Source: Gammaproteobacteria bacterium
GTDB taxonomy: Bacteria; Pseudomonadota; Gammaproteobacteria; UBA1113
DNA length: 45,693 nt
Assembly: GCA_021156165.1 (NCBI GenBank)
Contig: JAJNBM010000014.1
Location: 1-45,693, forward strand
Reading direction: 5' to 3'
Below, one piece after another: positions 11,494 to 20,688 of this stretch. Positions within the stretch are counted from its first letter, which is position 1. Every line of letters begins with the position of its first letter. The notes below the pieces were generated by a model that did not search any database, was not told where the DNA came from, and was given only the letters and a program-made list of their open reading frames with translations. Made by a program: the position numbers and the translations under genes.

Positions 11494-12446
11494 GACAGCG
11501 TCTCCTGCAATAACGATTGTAATACATTATTAGCGGTTAAAGTATTGTAGCAAGGGGGTGTTTCACTTTCCTTCACCCAACGGCATTGTGGCCGTAAACA
11601 AGGCGCGCAATGGTATTGCACGCTCAAATGGTGTTGATTGTACCCTCGTGTACCTGTTTTTTGTGCATCGGTTGCGCCATATAAAGAAAAGGTTGGCACC
11701 GACAACGCTGCTGCTAAATGACCCAATCCCGTATCTACCGCGACCGCCGCTTTCGCATGGATAAGCTCCACAGCAATCTCTCGTAAGCTTAATGCAGGCA
11801 ATACTAGGCCATTGCAAGCCTTAGCAATCATTTCGGCACGTTCTTTTTCAAGTGCATTCCCCCAGGGCAAACGAATCTGATGCCCTGCTTGATGTAGCTT
11901 TTGTCCTAAAGCTTGCCAGTCAGACAAGGGCCATAATTTAGTGGCCCAAGTCGTGCCATGTAAAAAAATAATGCGTTGTGTCGGTTCAGTAGACAAATAA
12001 GGATCAAAAAAAGTCTGTATTCCATAATCAGACTGCGTAGTAGGCAGTGGATAATTCAACGCCTTAGCAAACAATTGCCGTACACGCTCTATGGCATGCG
12101 TTTGCCAGTTTACAACGTGGCGATGATGATATAACCAAGACGCAAACGGATCACGCGACGAACCCATCGCTAAACCATGCCTTTTTTAGCGATTCTCGTG
12201 TAATTGTGCGTACAACGCCCGCCAATGTCCTTGCTGCCAAGCCTGCCACGGCGTTTTGCGCCACTTGCGAAACTCTACTTCTATAATACGTTTTACCCCT
12301 TTATGCCAACGCAAAGGCTCGCTAAAGTTTTTCTCCACCAGCCAATCGACTTCTAAATTAGGATAGGCGTGCAAAGCGTCCGTCAATGCAGGTAAAGTAT
12401 GTATAACATCCCCCAAAGAAGACGTTTTCACAACCAGTAGCTTCAT
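11490..12446 (-). pseudogene. waaC: Heptosyltransferase I, broken by internal in-frame deletion and stop
   Basis: WaaC adds the first heptose to Kdo. The N-terminal fragment (12446-12186) starts MKLLVVKTSSLGDVIHTLPA, overlaps waaF by four bases (ATGA) and ends LYAQLHENR then TAA. Reading on in the same frame gives KRHGLAMGSSRDPFASWLYH and the whole C-terminal domain (TTWATKLWP, AVAVDTGLGHLAAAL, CAPCLRPQC). Compared with E. coli WaaC, about 24 residues between these parts, including the conserved YDxxIDAQGLxKSA stretch, are absent, and the TAA falls exactly at the join. The C-terminal part could restart at the ATG at 12167 (678 bases), but neither piece should be a working enzyme. An assembly error is possible and is the main alternative. 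Confidence 0.82.
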
Positions 12447-13471
12447 ACAGACACCTCTGCCGTCGCCATTAGTTTTTGTAAGGATTGTAATACAAGCGAT
12501 GGCGCGATTTGTTTTAGACAATTTAAATGGCCCAAGGGACATTCGCGTTTAAAACATGGACTACACGATAAAGACAATTGCACGATTGCAACGCGCGCAC
12601 TTAAAGGCGGTGTATGTGCAGTTGAAGACGAACCATAAATAGCCACCATCGGTTTATCCAACGCTGCAGCTATATGCATTAAACCAGAATCATTGGTAAC
12701 CACGGCAGTTACGATGGATAATAAATCAATCGCTTGATTGAGATCAGTGCGACCGCATAAATTATGGCACGCTTTAGGTGCTACTTTTATAATTTCATCG
12801 GCCAGTACTTCATCTTTTTTAGATCCCATCAACCACACGGCATAGCCTAAATCATGCAACTGTTGCGCTAATTCCCCGTAATAGTGCGTAGGCCAACGCT
12901 TAGCGGGACCATATTCAGCGCCCGGACATAAGGCGACTACTGGTTTGTCCGTGCTTAAGCCCAATTGCTGTTTTAATTGTGTGGCCGCAGTGATATCACC
13001 CAATAAACTAGGACAAGGATAGGGTTTAGATAATACAGCATGTTCTTCTAGCCCCAAGGACATGAAACGTTCGATCATGAGCGGATATTTTTGTTTATCT
13101 AAGATACGCACATCGTTTAACAACCCAAAACGCATTTCACCCTTAAAACCGCGACGCTTGGCAATACCTGCCGCCCAGGGAATAAGCGCTGATTTCCAAG
13201 AATTGGGCAAAACAATGGCCATATCGTATTGTTCGCTACGCAACTCACGCCCGATGCGCCAACGCGCTTTGAGCGCCAATACACCATGACCTAGAGGTAA
13301 AACATGGGCATGGCTAAGCTCCGGCATTTTCTGCGCCACAGCCGCTGTCCAGGCCGGTGCTAAAATATGCAACGACGCCATAGGATAGTGATCCTTAAGT
13401 AGCTTAAACAAGGTTTGGGCCATTACCATGTCACCAACCCAAGCTGGCGCAATTATCAATATTTTTTTCAT
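12443..13471 (-). CDS. waaF: ADP-heptose:LPS heptosyltransferase II
   Basis: A 342-residue GT9 family glycosyltransferase that adds the second heptose to the LPS inner core at the inner face of the cytoplasmic membrane. Seen are KKILIIAPAWVGDMVMAQTL with the catalytic Asp region at the N-terminus, LCPGAEYGPAKRWP in the middle, and the ADP-heptose-binding TAVVTNDSGLMHIAAALDKP with YGSSS after it, and the CSPCFKRECPLGHLNCL tail typical of WaaF. It is intact. It is the first gene of the LPS operon and its TGA overlaps the waaC start. Because waaC is broken, its acceptor may not be made. The promoter must lie within 13472-13682, but I found only weak boxes. Confidence 0.95.
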   Translation of the reverse strand: MKKILIIAPAWVGDMVMAQTLFKLLKDHYPMASLHILAPAWTAAVAQKMPELSHAHVLPLGHGVLALKARWRIGRELRSEQYDMAIVLPNSWKSALIPWAAGIAKRRGFKGEMRFGLLNDVRILDKQKYPLMIERFMSLGLEEHAVLSKPYPCPSLLGDITAATQLKQQLGLSTDKPVVALCPGAEYGPAKRWPTHYYGELAQQLHDLGYAVWLMGSKKDEVLADEIIKVAPKACHNLCGRTDLNQAIDLLSIVTAVVTNDSGLMHIAAALDKPMVAIYGSSSTAHTPPLSARVAIVQLSLSCSPCFKRECPLGHLNCLKQIAPSLVLQSLQKLMATAEVSV

Positions 13472-13473
13472 TT

Positions 13474-13719
13474 AAATCAATCAGCTACAGTTGAAACTAT
13501 CTCGTTGGAACAGGAGTTTAAGTCATTTTAAATCTGTTCAAAATAAGAACGCTATTGTATCACTTTTGCCTAGATAATGAAATAGCGGCAATAAGGAGTG
13601 ATTTTAAATCCGCGTGACTTGCCAAAATCCATTATTTGAACTAAAATACCTGTAAATTTGATGGTCTGCCCGTGGATTTTACATGTTAAGAAATATATCT
13701 TTTAAAATCAATCAGCTAC
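13474..13719. repeat. 15-bp direct repeat bracketing the waaF/ATPase gap
   Basis: AAATCAATCAGCTAC occurs at 13474-13488, just upstream of the waaF start, and again at 13705-13719 inside the first codons of the ATPase gene. The two copies are 231 bases apart in the same orientation. The first copy may be a leftover of another 5' end of the ATPase gene or a trace of a recombination event; chance cannot be ruled out. Confidence 0.35.
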
Positions 13720-14912
13720 TGGAATATTTTCCTGCCGTGGTAATTCTGGGTGCGCGGCAAAGCGGTAAAACTACCCTCGCAAAGGCCCTACGTCCCGATT
13801 GGCTGTATTGCGACCTAGAAAGAGCCTCCGATTTTAATCGCATAGAACATGATCCAGAATTCTTTTTTCAGCAATATCCACAGCATATTATCATTGACGA
13901 AGCCCAACGATCGCCTAAATTATTTGAAACACTACGGGGCGTCATCGATCACCAACGAAATATCCCCGGGCGGTTCATTTTAAGCGGCTCCAGCAGCCCG
14001 GAACTCTTAAAAAACGTCACTGAAAGCCTAGCGGGCCGTGTTGCTATTGTCGAATTAGGTACCTTTAAGGCCAATGAAATTTTTGGAAAACCCTTGAGCC
14101 CCATTTATAATTTGTTAGCGGAAAATAAGTTCACACGAGAAAATTTATCCCAGTTAGGCTCGGCGCTCTTAGATCTAAAAGAAATACAACTCGCTTGGCA
14201 AAAAGGCGGTTATCCAGAACCCGTACTGAGTACATCAGAAAATTTTTATTGGCAATGGATGGAAAATTATGAGAACACCTACATCGCTAGAGACATTGCT
14301 AACTTATTCCCACGCTTAAACCGCGTTGCTTATCAACGTTTCTTACCCATGCTATGCAATCTTTCTAGCACCATTTTAAATAAATCGGATATCGCTAGAG
14401 CGCTGGAAGTAAGCGCTTCTTCAGTACAAGAGTTTCTAGCTATTGCGGAAGGAACCTTCCTATGGCGCGCCTTACCGAGTTATGAAAATTCCGTTTCAAA
14501 ATCCCTTGTCAAAATGCCCAAAGGCCACATACGTGACAGCGGTTTATTACATTCCCTCTTAAATATTACACAAATAGAACAGCTTTATAAACATCCTGTT
14601 ATTGGCGCTTCCTTTGAAGCTTTTGTAATAGAAGAAATCATCAAAGGGTTGCAAGCGACTTTGTTAACGCATTGGTCTACCTATTATTATCGTACTCGTG
14701 GTGGCGCAGAGATTGACTTAATTTTACAAGGCCCCTTTGGCACCATCCCCATCGAAATAAAATATGGCTCAACGGCAACGCCGCGACAATTGAAGTCTTT
14801 AGAAAATTTTGTCAAGGAAAATAATTTAGATTTTGCCTTGTTGATTAACCAAGCCGATAAAGCGATTTGGCTTAGTAAAACTGTATGTCAATTGCCAGCG
14901 AATTATCTTTAA
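13683..14912 (+). CDS. AAA ATPase with DUF4143 domain
   Basis: A 409-residue protein of the AAA_14/DUF4143 type. The N-terminal ATPase has Walker A GARQSGKTT at about 23-31, Walker B HIIIDEAQ at about 78, and the sensor-like FILSGSSSPELL. The middle region (about 225-260) carries a winged-helix-like stretch SDIARALEVSASSVQEFLAI, and the C-terminal part has RTRGGAEIDLILQ and IPIEIKYGS, resembling the PD-(D/E)xK-like core of the family. Such proteins are common accessory genes in bacteria and their role is unknown. It is monocistronic and transcribed away from the LPS operon. The ATG at 13683 has GTGGA about eight bases upstream. No membrane segment. Confidence 0.9.
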   Translation: MLRNISFKINQLLEYFPAVVILGARQSGKTTLAKALRPDWLYCDLERASDFNRIEHDPEFFFQQYPQHIIIDEAQRSPKLFETLRGVIDHQRNIPGRFILSGSSSPELLKNVTESLAGRVAIVELGTFKANEIFGKPLSPIYNLLAENKFTRENLSQLGSALLDLKEIQLAWQKGGYPEPVLSTSENFYWQWMENYENTYIARDIANLFPRLNRVAYQRFLPMLCNLSSTILNKSDIARALEVSASSVQEFLAIAEGTFLWRALPSYENSVSKSLVKMPKGHIRDSGLLHSLLNITQIEQLYKHPVIGASFEAFVIEEIIKGLQATLLTHWSTYYYRTRGGAEIDLILQGPFGTIPIEIKYGSTATPRQLKSLENFVKENNLDFALLINQADKAIWLSKTVCQLPANYL

Positions 14913-14943
14913 TTCATCACCAGTGAAAATATAATAGCCTACT

Positions 14944-15576
14944 TTATCTGTTAAAAGTTTTTTCGTGCCGCTTAACCTCAAGCTCGCCAGAAACAGACCC
15001 TGTATCTTCTTCTCTTGGTCGTTTCTTAGTAGAAAGAGGAGAAATAACCGAGTCGCTTGCCAACCTAGCCGTTTTTTCAGTTTTAGATTCAGGGCTGTTC
15101 ATTATAAACTCTGTTGCTATCTCTTTCACACACTTTTTTGTCATTTCCGCAATAAATTCCAGGTACTTTTTCTCATGCGCTTCCTTTTCCTTACTTTCTT
15201 TATTTTCCTTATTTCCCTCCTCTAAGGTAGGAAATTCTATTCCTCCTCCTTGCGAAATAATATGTTTCACAATATGCGGCTCACCTTTAACTAGATAAAA
15301 AAGAGCGTTAAAAATAGCCTCTGGCCTTCTTTTTATCATCCCAAATTGTTCTTTTGTTAAATCAAATAGCTGAGCAAGAGATTTTGCATTCTCAAACTTC
15401 TCGCGCTGGGTGGGTACTAAAAGATCGTTACCTAATATTGACTCTATATACAGCAACACTCGTTCAATTGGTTTCCGGATTGCTTTTTCTGGAAACATTG
15501 AGTAACTGGCATGATAGAATACTATTTGGCTGTGTAAATAGCTACCTTTTTCTTTATTGCTAGGATACCTTAACAT
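14944..15576 (-). CDS. Orphan protein with basic nuclear-localisation-like motif
   Basis: A 210-residue protein I cannot assign. The first 105 residues look helical and globular; residues 118-150 are a charged Lys/Glu-rich coiled-coil-like stretch (EEGNKENKESKEKEAHEKK); the C-terminal 50 residues are Ser/Thr/Lys-rich and contain KKRPREE at 184-190, which fits a monopartite nuclear localisation signal, followed by VKRHEK. There is no signal peptide or membrane segment. Base composition is visibly more AT-rich than flanking genes. It shares an eastward neighbour (15915-17504) with the same kind of basic motif, so a secreted effector is an inference worth testing. The ATG at 15576 follows GAGGA nine bases upstream. 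Confidence 0.65.
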   Translation of the reverse strand: MLRYPSNKEKGSYLHSQIVFYHASYSMFPEKAIRKPIERVLLYIESILGNDLLVPTQREKFENAKSLAQLFDLTKEQFGMIKRRPEAIFNALFYLVKGEPHIVKHIISQGGGIEFPTLEEGNKENKESKEKEAHEKKYLEFIAEMTKKCVKEIATEFIMNSPESKTEKTARLASDSVISPLSTKKRPREEDTGSVSGELEVKRHEKTFNR

Positions 15577-15914
15577 GATTGTTTTCCTCTTAAAAAGAAA
15601 CTTCCTAATTTTACTACATTATATTTGTAGTGGCAACTACAAGTCTTCTCCAATACTGTTAACATTCTAATTGTCCGGAGCGAATTGTCGGATTCTACTA
15701 AATTAATCCTCCGAATAGGGGAGATAAAAAAAAGAAGCAGAAAATCAGAGTATGACAGGAAACCCAGAAAAGGGATTGGGAGATCTGGGCGGTCAATGAG
15801 CAAAGGAAAATTTGACCCAAGAAGAGGCAGAACATGTAGACACTACAATCCTTCTAATATTGACTATAATGGCTGACGATGGTTTAGGATGATTACATCC
15901 CAAACCGATCGAGC
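15577..15914. other. Gene-free stretch between two orphan genes
   Basis: About 340 bases. The left end holds the promoter and palindrome of the 210-residue orphan gene. The rest is strongly purine-rich on the plus strand (roughly 15715-15850), which gives an open but lysine/arginine-only frame I do not believe. I see no RNA gene here. Confidence 0.4.
15618..15642 (-). promoter_or_regulatory. -10 box with adjoining operator-like palindrome
   Basis: On the minus strand a perfect TATAAT (15623-15618) lies 42 bases before the ATG of the 210-residue orphan gene. Immediately upstream is a perfect inverted repeat, TTGTAGT - four-base spacer - ACTACAA (15625-15642), occupying the usual -10/-35 spacer. 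Its position suggests a repressor site. No clear -35 box is present, only GACTTG at 16-base spacing. Confidence 0.5.
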
Positions 15915-17504
15915 CTATTTACTCGAAGATAAGGACATACTCAAGGAGGGTGTATTTGATGAGGGCGCACTTAATAATGAGGGGACACTTGATGAGAACA
16001 TGCTCGATGAAAACTTGCTTGGTGAAAGGACACTTTTGGCAGGTTCTTCAAGAAATATCAGATCAGAATATCCTTTATCCTTAATAAATAAAATAACTTT
16101 CTCTGTTAAATCATCTAGTTTGAGAATTGTTTTATCTCCACCTACCGTAATATATTCGATATCACTCCATCCTTGATGTTTCATAACATAATTTAGATAG
16201 TGCTCAATTACTTGAATTTTTTGCTCATTTTTCATTTCACACAAATACTTAAAAGCTGTAAATATGAAAGCAATGTGTCTAGCCGCTAATGAATATAATA
16301 TTTCTACTTGCTCTAATGTCTCTTCAGAGTCCAGCTTAATATAATCAAATAAGCCCTCAATAAAATATCCAATGCGCCTTATGTGTATAGGAGCAAACAA
16401 TTCAATTTTTTCTAAAGCCTCAATATTAATTTCTTTATTTATGTCAATATGAAATCTTGTAACAGCCTCCGTATCCCGCAGCCCTGAACATAGGTCATCA
16501 TCCGACTGAAAATCTTCAAAAAGCGATTTCTTTTTCTCATCATCTTTTTCACGAATTATTCTAATAAGTTCGTTGTATGCTTTAAGCGCCCGCAAAGACT
16601 CCTTTTCAGTACTTTTCCCTTCGACGCTTTTTTCTTTATCACTTTTGATTTGACCTTTTAATTTAACAATTTCTTCCGTTCTAATTCGAGCTATATCTGG
16701 CATAATATTTGTTCTTTGAATAAAAAACCTGCCAGCATCACAAATAAGGCTAATCAAATGTAAGTAATAGTCATTTTTAAGTGAACTTTTAATTTTCTTA
16801 ACATCTTCTTCCGGGAAACCGGACTCACGAAGTTTTTTGGTTATTTCTTTCCTTTTATCGTTGTCTACCGTATTCTCTTGAATAAAATCGCTGCTTTTAT
16901 TTATTTTTGTCTCCAACTCTGCAATTGAGCTCGCATCTTCATATAAAAATATTCTTGCAATTCTATTTAATATATTAACAACGCTAGAGATAGGTTCATC
17001 CTGTACAGCTGCATAAATAATTTCTAAAAAAACAGCATATGCAGTAATGTGATCTCCTTGACTAGAAGGAATAGCGGTCTTTGGTCTATCTGTACTAATT
17101 ATTAATTGAAATTCTTTTTTGTTCATATCAAAACGGAATTCAAACACGGGTTTGCTCATTTCTCCTCGGCCAATGCTTGACTCGGGAGAATAAGGTGAAT
17201 ATTCAGAAGAAAAAGAAGATTTTAAATCTGAGCTGGAAGGAGCAATAGCAGCATGTTCACTAGATCCAGCAATAGATAAAGTATTGGCCTCAACTACAGA
17301 CGGAACACTAGAACTTTGCATTAACGGAGAACTAGGACTACCCATTGAGGAAGCATTAAAACTAACCACAGGCGGTTTATTAGATTGCGTTTCCTCTAAT
17401 TTGTGTTTTTTTGTTTCTGGAGATTGTCCAGGCTTACATTCGGCTTTACGTTTATTTTTTTTATCGTCCTCTTCCATATCAAAGTCATTAGGATCTTGCA
17501 TCAT
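15915..17504 (-). CDS. Ser-rich orphan protein with bipartite NLS-like motif
   Basis: A 529-residue protein of unknown family. Residues 9-14 are acidic (DMEEDD), then KRK at 18-20 and KKHK at 32-35 are separated by 11 residues, the layout of a bipartite nuclear localisation signal. Residues about 45-115 are a Ser/Pro-rich low-complexity stretch. Residues about 120-490 look globular and largely helical, with a Lys/Glu-rich coiled-coil-like segment at about 275-330. The last 40 residues are again Ser-rich. No signal peptide or membrane segment. The coding sequence is AT-rich compared with its neighbours. The start at 17504 (MMQ) has AGAGGT just upstream. An effector acting in a eukaryotic host is plausible but unproven. 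Confidence 0.7.
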   Translation of the reverse strand: MMQDPNDFDMEEDDKKNKRKAECKPGQSPETKKHKLEETQSNKPPVVSFNASSMGSPSSPLMQSSSVPSVVEANTLSIAGSSEHAAIAPSSSDLKSSFSSEYSPYSPESSIGRGEMSKPVFEFRFDMNKKEFQLIISTDRPKTAIPSSQGDHITAYAVFLEIIYAAVQDEPISSVVNILNRIARIFLYEDASSIAELETKINKSSDFIQENTVDNDKRKEITKKLRESGFPEEDVKKIKSSLKNDYYLHLISLICDAGRFFIQRTNIMPDIARIRTEEIVKLKGQIKSDKEKSVEGKSTEKESLRALKAYNELIRIIREKDDEKKKSLFEDFQSDDDLCSGLRDTEAVTRFHIDINKEINIEALEKIELFAPIHIRRIGYFIEGLFDYIKLDSEETLEQVEILYSLAARHIAFIFTAFKYLCEMKNEQKIQVIEHYLNYVMKHQGWSDIEYITVGGDKTILKLDDLTEKVILFIKDKGYSDLIFLEEPAKSVLSPSKFSSSMFSSSVPSLLSAPSSNTPSLSMSLSSSK

Positions 17505-17754
17505 ACTACCTCTGCTTATCTCTTTGTTTTAATTATTTATTATCACACGAAGTTCCTAAATTAAACAGGTGAGCCTTACAATAATTGTTACATAAAGCGA
17601 AATTAATATATTTCGAACGGTCATATAATATCAAATTATAAAAAATAAAACAAGTTCTATTTTATTTTTAGTTACTTGCTTTCTATATTAAGTTGAGGAG
17701 AAGATACCCCATAAATAGCTATCCACAAAAATCTACATTTTCTCGTAATAACAA
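17505..17754. other. AT-rich gap upstream of the Ser-rich orphan gene
   Basis: A 250-base AT-rich stretch between the end of tldD and the orphan start. It contains an inverted repeat CGAAAT (17598-17603) / ATTTCG (17610-17615) and, on the minus strand, a candidate extended -10 box TGTGATAAT about 40 bases before the orphan ATG. No strong terminator for tldD is visible. Confidence 0.35.
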
Positions 17755-19200
17755 TTAACTACGCTCAGTACCACCCACGGTAATGCCATCGATTTTTAAG
17801 GTGGGTTGACCTACGCCTACCGGAACACTTTGCCCTTCTTTGCCACAGGTGCCTACACCTTCATCTAATTTTAAATCGTTGCCTATCATAGATACCCGCG
17901 TTAATACCTCCGGGCCACTGCCAATTAAGGTAGCACCTTTAACGGGCCTCGTGATGCGGCCATTTTCAATCAAATACGCTTCACTCGCAGAAAACACAAA
18001 TTGGCCCGAAGTGATATCCACTTGACCACCCCCAAAATTAACGGCATATAACCCTTTTTCCACACTGGCGATGATTTCTTCAGGCGCATATTGTCCGGCC
18101 AGCATGTAAGTGTTGGTCATACGCGGCATCGGCACATGGGCATAGGATTCTCTACGACCATTGCCTGTAGGCGCCATTCCCATTAATTTCGCATTCAATT
18201 TATCTTGCATGTAATTTTTAAGAATACCATCCTCAATTAAAGTGGTACATTGCGAAGGCGTGCCTTCATCGTCTATGGTTAAAGAACCGCGACGTTTTTC
18301 TAAGGTGCCGTCATCCACTACGGTACACCCCTTAGCCGCGACGCGCTCTCCTATACGGCCACTAAAAGCAGATGTGCCCTTGCGATTAAAATCCCCTTCT
18401 AAACCATGGCCTATGGCTTCATGCAATAATATTCCTGGCCAACCCGGCCCTAATACCACTGTCATCATGCCTGCAGGCGAAGCCGTTGCTTCTAGATTAA
18501 CACTACCCGTACGCACCGCTTCTCTCGTTAACTTTTCAGCTAAACCCGATTCCATCAATTCTTTTACACTATAACGACCGCCGCCACCCGCATAACCTTG
18601 TTCAAAACGCCCTGCTTCTTCCATAATGACGGATACATTCAAACGTACCAAGGGTCTAACATCCCCCGCGATCGTGCCGTCGCTTTGCATCAAATAAATA
18701 ATTTCATATTCGCTGCCAATGCTGGCCGTTACCCGTTTAACCCGTTTATCTAAGCTTCTAGCCAACGCATCCATTTTTTGCAGCAAGCGAATGTTATCGA
18801 TGTCTTCGACGCTACTCACGGGATTAATGGTCTCATAACGCGGCACTATCATTTTGGCGGGCGCTACTTGTAACTCTCCTTGTTGTCCTTGACGGGCAAT
18901 ACTTTTGGCGGCATCCGCCGCATCCGTCAATGCCGTTAAGAGGATGTCATCTGAATAGGCAAAACCTGTCTTCTCACCGGCTATAGCGCGTACCCCTACC
19001 CCTTTATTGAGGGCATAGGTTCCTCTTTTAATGATACTGTCCTCTAAACTCCAACTGGAAGTTTCGCTCACCTGAAAATAAATATCCGCACTGTCTATAG
19101 CATTGCCCAAAATGCGCTGCAAAATTTGGCTGACTTGATTGAGCGATAAGCCCGCGGGTTCCAGCAAAGCGTGTCTTGCAATATCAATACTCTTTAACAT
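17755..19200 (-). CDS. tldD: Metalloprotease TldD
   Basis: A 481-residue protein of the TldD/PmbA family, the cytoplasmic zinc protease that with TldE/PmbA cleaves unfolded peptides, for example during microcin B17 maturation and CcdA turnover in E. coli. The family zinc motif is seen as [16 protein letters not shown], with [14 protein letters not shown] before it and a C-terminal [19 protein letters not shown]. Length is normal. The ATG at 19200 lies 11 bases after mreD, so it is the last gene of an mreBCD-tldD operon. In enterics maf, rng and yhdP normally lie between mreD and tldD; they are not here. PmbA is not in the window. Confidence 0.95.
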   Translation of the reverse strand: MLKSIDIARHALLEPAGLSLNQVSQILQRILGNAIDSADIYFQVSETSSWSLEDSIIKRGTYALNKGVGVRAIAGEKTGFAYSDDILLTALTDAADAAKSIARQGQQGELQVAPAKMIVPRYETINPVSSVEDIDNIRLLQKMDALARSLDKRVKRVTASIGSEYEIIYLMQSDGTIAGDVRPLVRLNVSVIMEEAGRFEQGYAGGGGRYSVKELMESGLAEKLTREAVRTGSVNLEATASPAGMMTVVLGPGWPGILLHEAIGHGLEGDFNRKGTSAFSGRIGERVAAKGCTVVDDGTLEKRRGSLTIDDEGTPSQCTTLIEDGILKNYMQDKLNAKLMGMAPTGNGRRESYAHVPMPRMTNTYMLAGQYAPEEIIASVEKGLYAVNFGGGQVDITSGQFVFSASEAYLIENGRITRPVKGATLIGSGPEVLTRVSMIGNDLKLDEGVGTCGKEGQSVPVGVGQPTLKIDGITVGGTERS

Positions 19201-19211
19201 ACTTTTCCTCG

Positions 19212-19700
19212 TTATTCCTCTTTTAATTTCACAAACCGTCTACAAGAATCGTCTAACACAATGCTGATCCAGGGCCAAATAATAGCACTGGTTAAACTGG
19301 CAGCAAAATAACGCCAATCGACTAGCTGCTGACCTATTACCCCTTGAATTACCGACAAAATAAATTGATAGCCTAAAATGAGCAATCCTATTTCAACCAT
19401 TTGTTGTATACGACCCGCGCGACGCAATTGTTTGCCATTTTTTAAAACAATAAAACTCACCCATAATAACGCTAAAGCATGTTGCCCTAATATAGTGCCA
19501 TTCATCACATCTAAACACAGACCTACAAAACACGGTAAGAGTAATTTAAAACGTTCGTCCAAAACTAAAGCCCAATAGATTATAATCAAAGCGACCCACT
19601 GAGGCACCCAGATGGCTAATACTTCAGAAACCGGCAAAAATTGCAATAAGCTCGCAACCAGAAAACTGAACAACATAAGCAGTGCTAACCGATAAGTCAT
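19212..19700 (-). CDS. mreD: Rod-shape determining protein MreD
   Basis: A 162-residue inner-membrane protein with about five hydrophobic segments, part of the Rod complex that directs lateral-wall peptidoglycan synthesis. It has the family pattern: short N-terminus, [15 protein letters not shown], then [21 protein letters not shown], which corresponds to the conserved GLLxD..xGxxLGxxAL stretch. Length is typical. The ATG overlaps the mreC stop by four bases (ATGA), so the two are translationally coupled. Confidence 0.93.
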   Translation of the reverse strand: MTYRLALLMLFSFLVASLLQFLPVSEVLAIWVPQWVALIIIYWALVLDERFKLLLPCFVGLCLDVMNGTILGQHALALLWVSFIVLKNGKQLRRAGRIQQMVEIGLLILGYQFILSVIQGVIGQQLVDWRYFAASLTSAIIWPWISIVLDDSCRRFVKLKEE

Positions 19701-20587
19701 TGAGTTCCCCCTGCTACAGCGGGTTTCATGGGCACAGTGGTGGCTTCATACAACATTTTTTTACTGTCATCATTTAAATAATGCGATACAATCAACACCC
19801 GTCTACTTTGTTCGAGCAAGGCACTGGGTTCAACTGCTATGCTCAGAAAAGGCTCGCCTGACATTTTGGTAATACGGCTCACAGTACCTACCGGGTATCC
19901 TTCAGGATAACGCGCGCCTAAACCCGAGGTAAGCAGCAGATCGCCCACTTTAACATCGGAAGTTTCTGCAACATGGATAAGCGATAAAGGCATATTGGCA
20001 CCCGTACCCATAACAATAGCTTGAAAATTGGAACGATCGTCTTCTACGGGAACGCCGCTACGGGGATCTGTAATCAATAATAAGCGGCTGGTAAATGGGG
20101 TAACGTCCATGATTTGTCCCATGACCCCCGATACGTCGATCACCACTTGCCCTATCTCGACCCCATCGCGACTCCCTTTGTCTAAAACAACTTCTGCCGA
20201 AGCCGCTTCTAAGTTCATCGCCAGCAACTTCGCTTCTTGAAACTGGCCATTAATGCGCGATGAAGATTTTAGCAAGGCTCGTAATTGGCTATTTTCTTGC
20301 TGCATGTTGATTAATTGTTGTAGACTGACTTGCATCAACAATATTTGTTGCTTTAAGTGGATATTTTCAGTGGTCAATTGATGCTGCGTTGCGGCACTCA
20401 TCTTCACCCAATCAATGGCTTGTATCGGTGCATTCAGAGCATATTGTAAAGGTATTAACACTACCGATAACACATTCCGTACATTATTGACGTATCGATA
20501 ATGATGATCGGCGACCATTAAACCCATCATGAACACCGACAGGCATAATACTCTTAACCCTAAACCCGTTGCGTGACGAAATAACAT
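19697..20587 (-). CDS. mreC: Rod-shape determining protein MreC
   Basis: A 296-residue bitopic periplasmic scaffold of the elongasome. The N-terminus has one transmembrane helix (about 12-28), followed by a coiled coil (about 60-105; HLKQQILLMQVSLQQLINMQ) and two beta domains with the conserved VVLDKGSRDGVEIGQVV, GVMGQIMDVTPFTSRLLLITD and LLTSGLGARYPEGYPVG. The last 25 residues extend past the fold. It is separated from mreB by 233 bases rich in palindromes, much longer than the 10-100 bases normally seen, while mreD follows by overlap. Confidence 0.95.
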   Translation of the reverse strand: MLFRHATGLGLRVLCLSVFMMGLMVADHHYRYVNNVRNVLSVVLIPLQYALNAPIQAIDWVKMSAATQHQLTTENIHLKQQILLMQVSLQQLINMQQENSQLRALLKSSSRINGQFQEAKLLAMNLEAASAEVVLDKGSRDGVEIGQVVIDVSGVMGQIMDVTPFTSRLLLITDPRSGVPVEDDRSNFQAIVMGTGANMPLSLIHVAETSDVKVGDLLLTSGLGARYPEGYPVGTVSRITKMSGEPFLSIAVEPSALLEQSRRVLIVSHYLNDDSKKMLYEATTVPMKPAVAGGTQ

Positions 20588-20609
20588 ATAACTACTCGCC
20601 CCTTTTCAA

Positions 20610-20665
20610 GTAGGGGCAACCCCTGTGGTTGCCCTTTTGGGACAAGCACGGAGAGTTGCCCCTAC
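20610..20665. repeat. REP-like palindromic repeat between mreB and mreC
   Basis: GTAGGGGCAAC (20610-20620) pairs perfectly with GTTGCCCCTAC (20655-20665). Nested inside, GGGCAACC (20614-20621) pairs with GGTTGCCC (20627-20634) around a five-base loop. The unit resembles the hairpins between dnaK and dnaJ at 34460-34518. It is transcribed as part of the mre mRNA and could act as a stability or attenuation hairpin. Confidence 0.7.
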
Positions 20666-20688
20666 GCTTTATCTCACATTTTCATTAA

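Noticed and set aside
15685..15876. Plus-strand 63-codon frame, Lys/Arg-rich, TTG start with GGAG upstream
   Set aside because: The composition simply reflects a purine-rich strand (AGA/AGG codons throughout), and it overlaps the promoter region of the opposite gene; no domain is seen.
15889..16176. Plus-strand frame opposite the end of the Ser-rich orphan gene
   Set aside because: It is the antisense image of the Ser-rich repeats; codon content matches the opposite strand gene.
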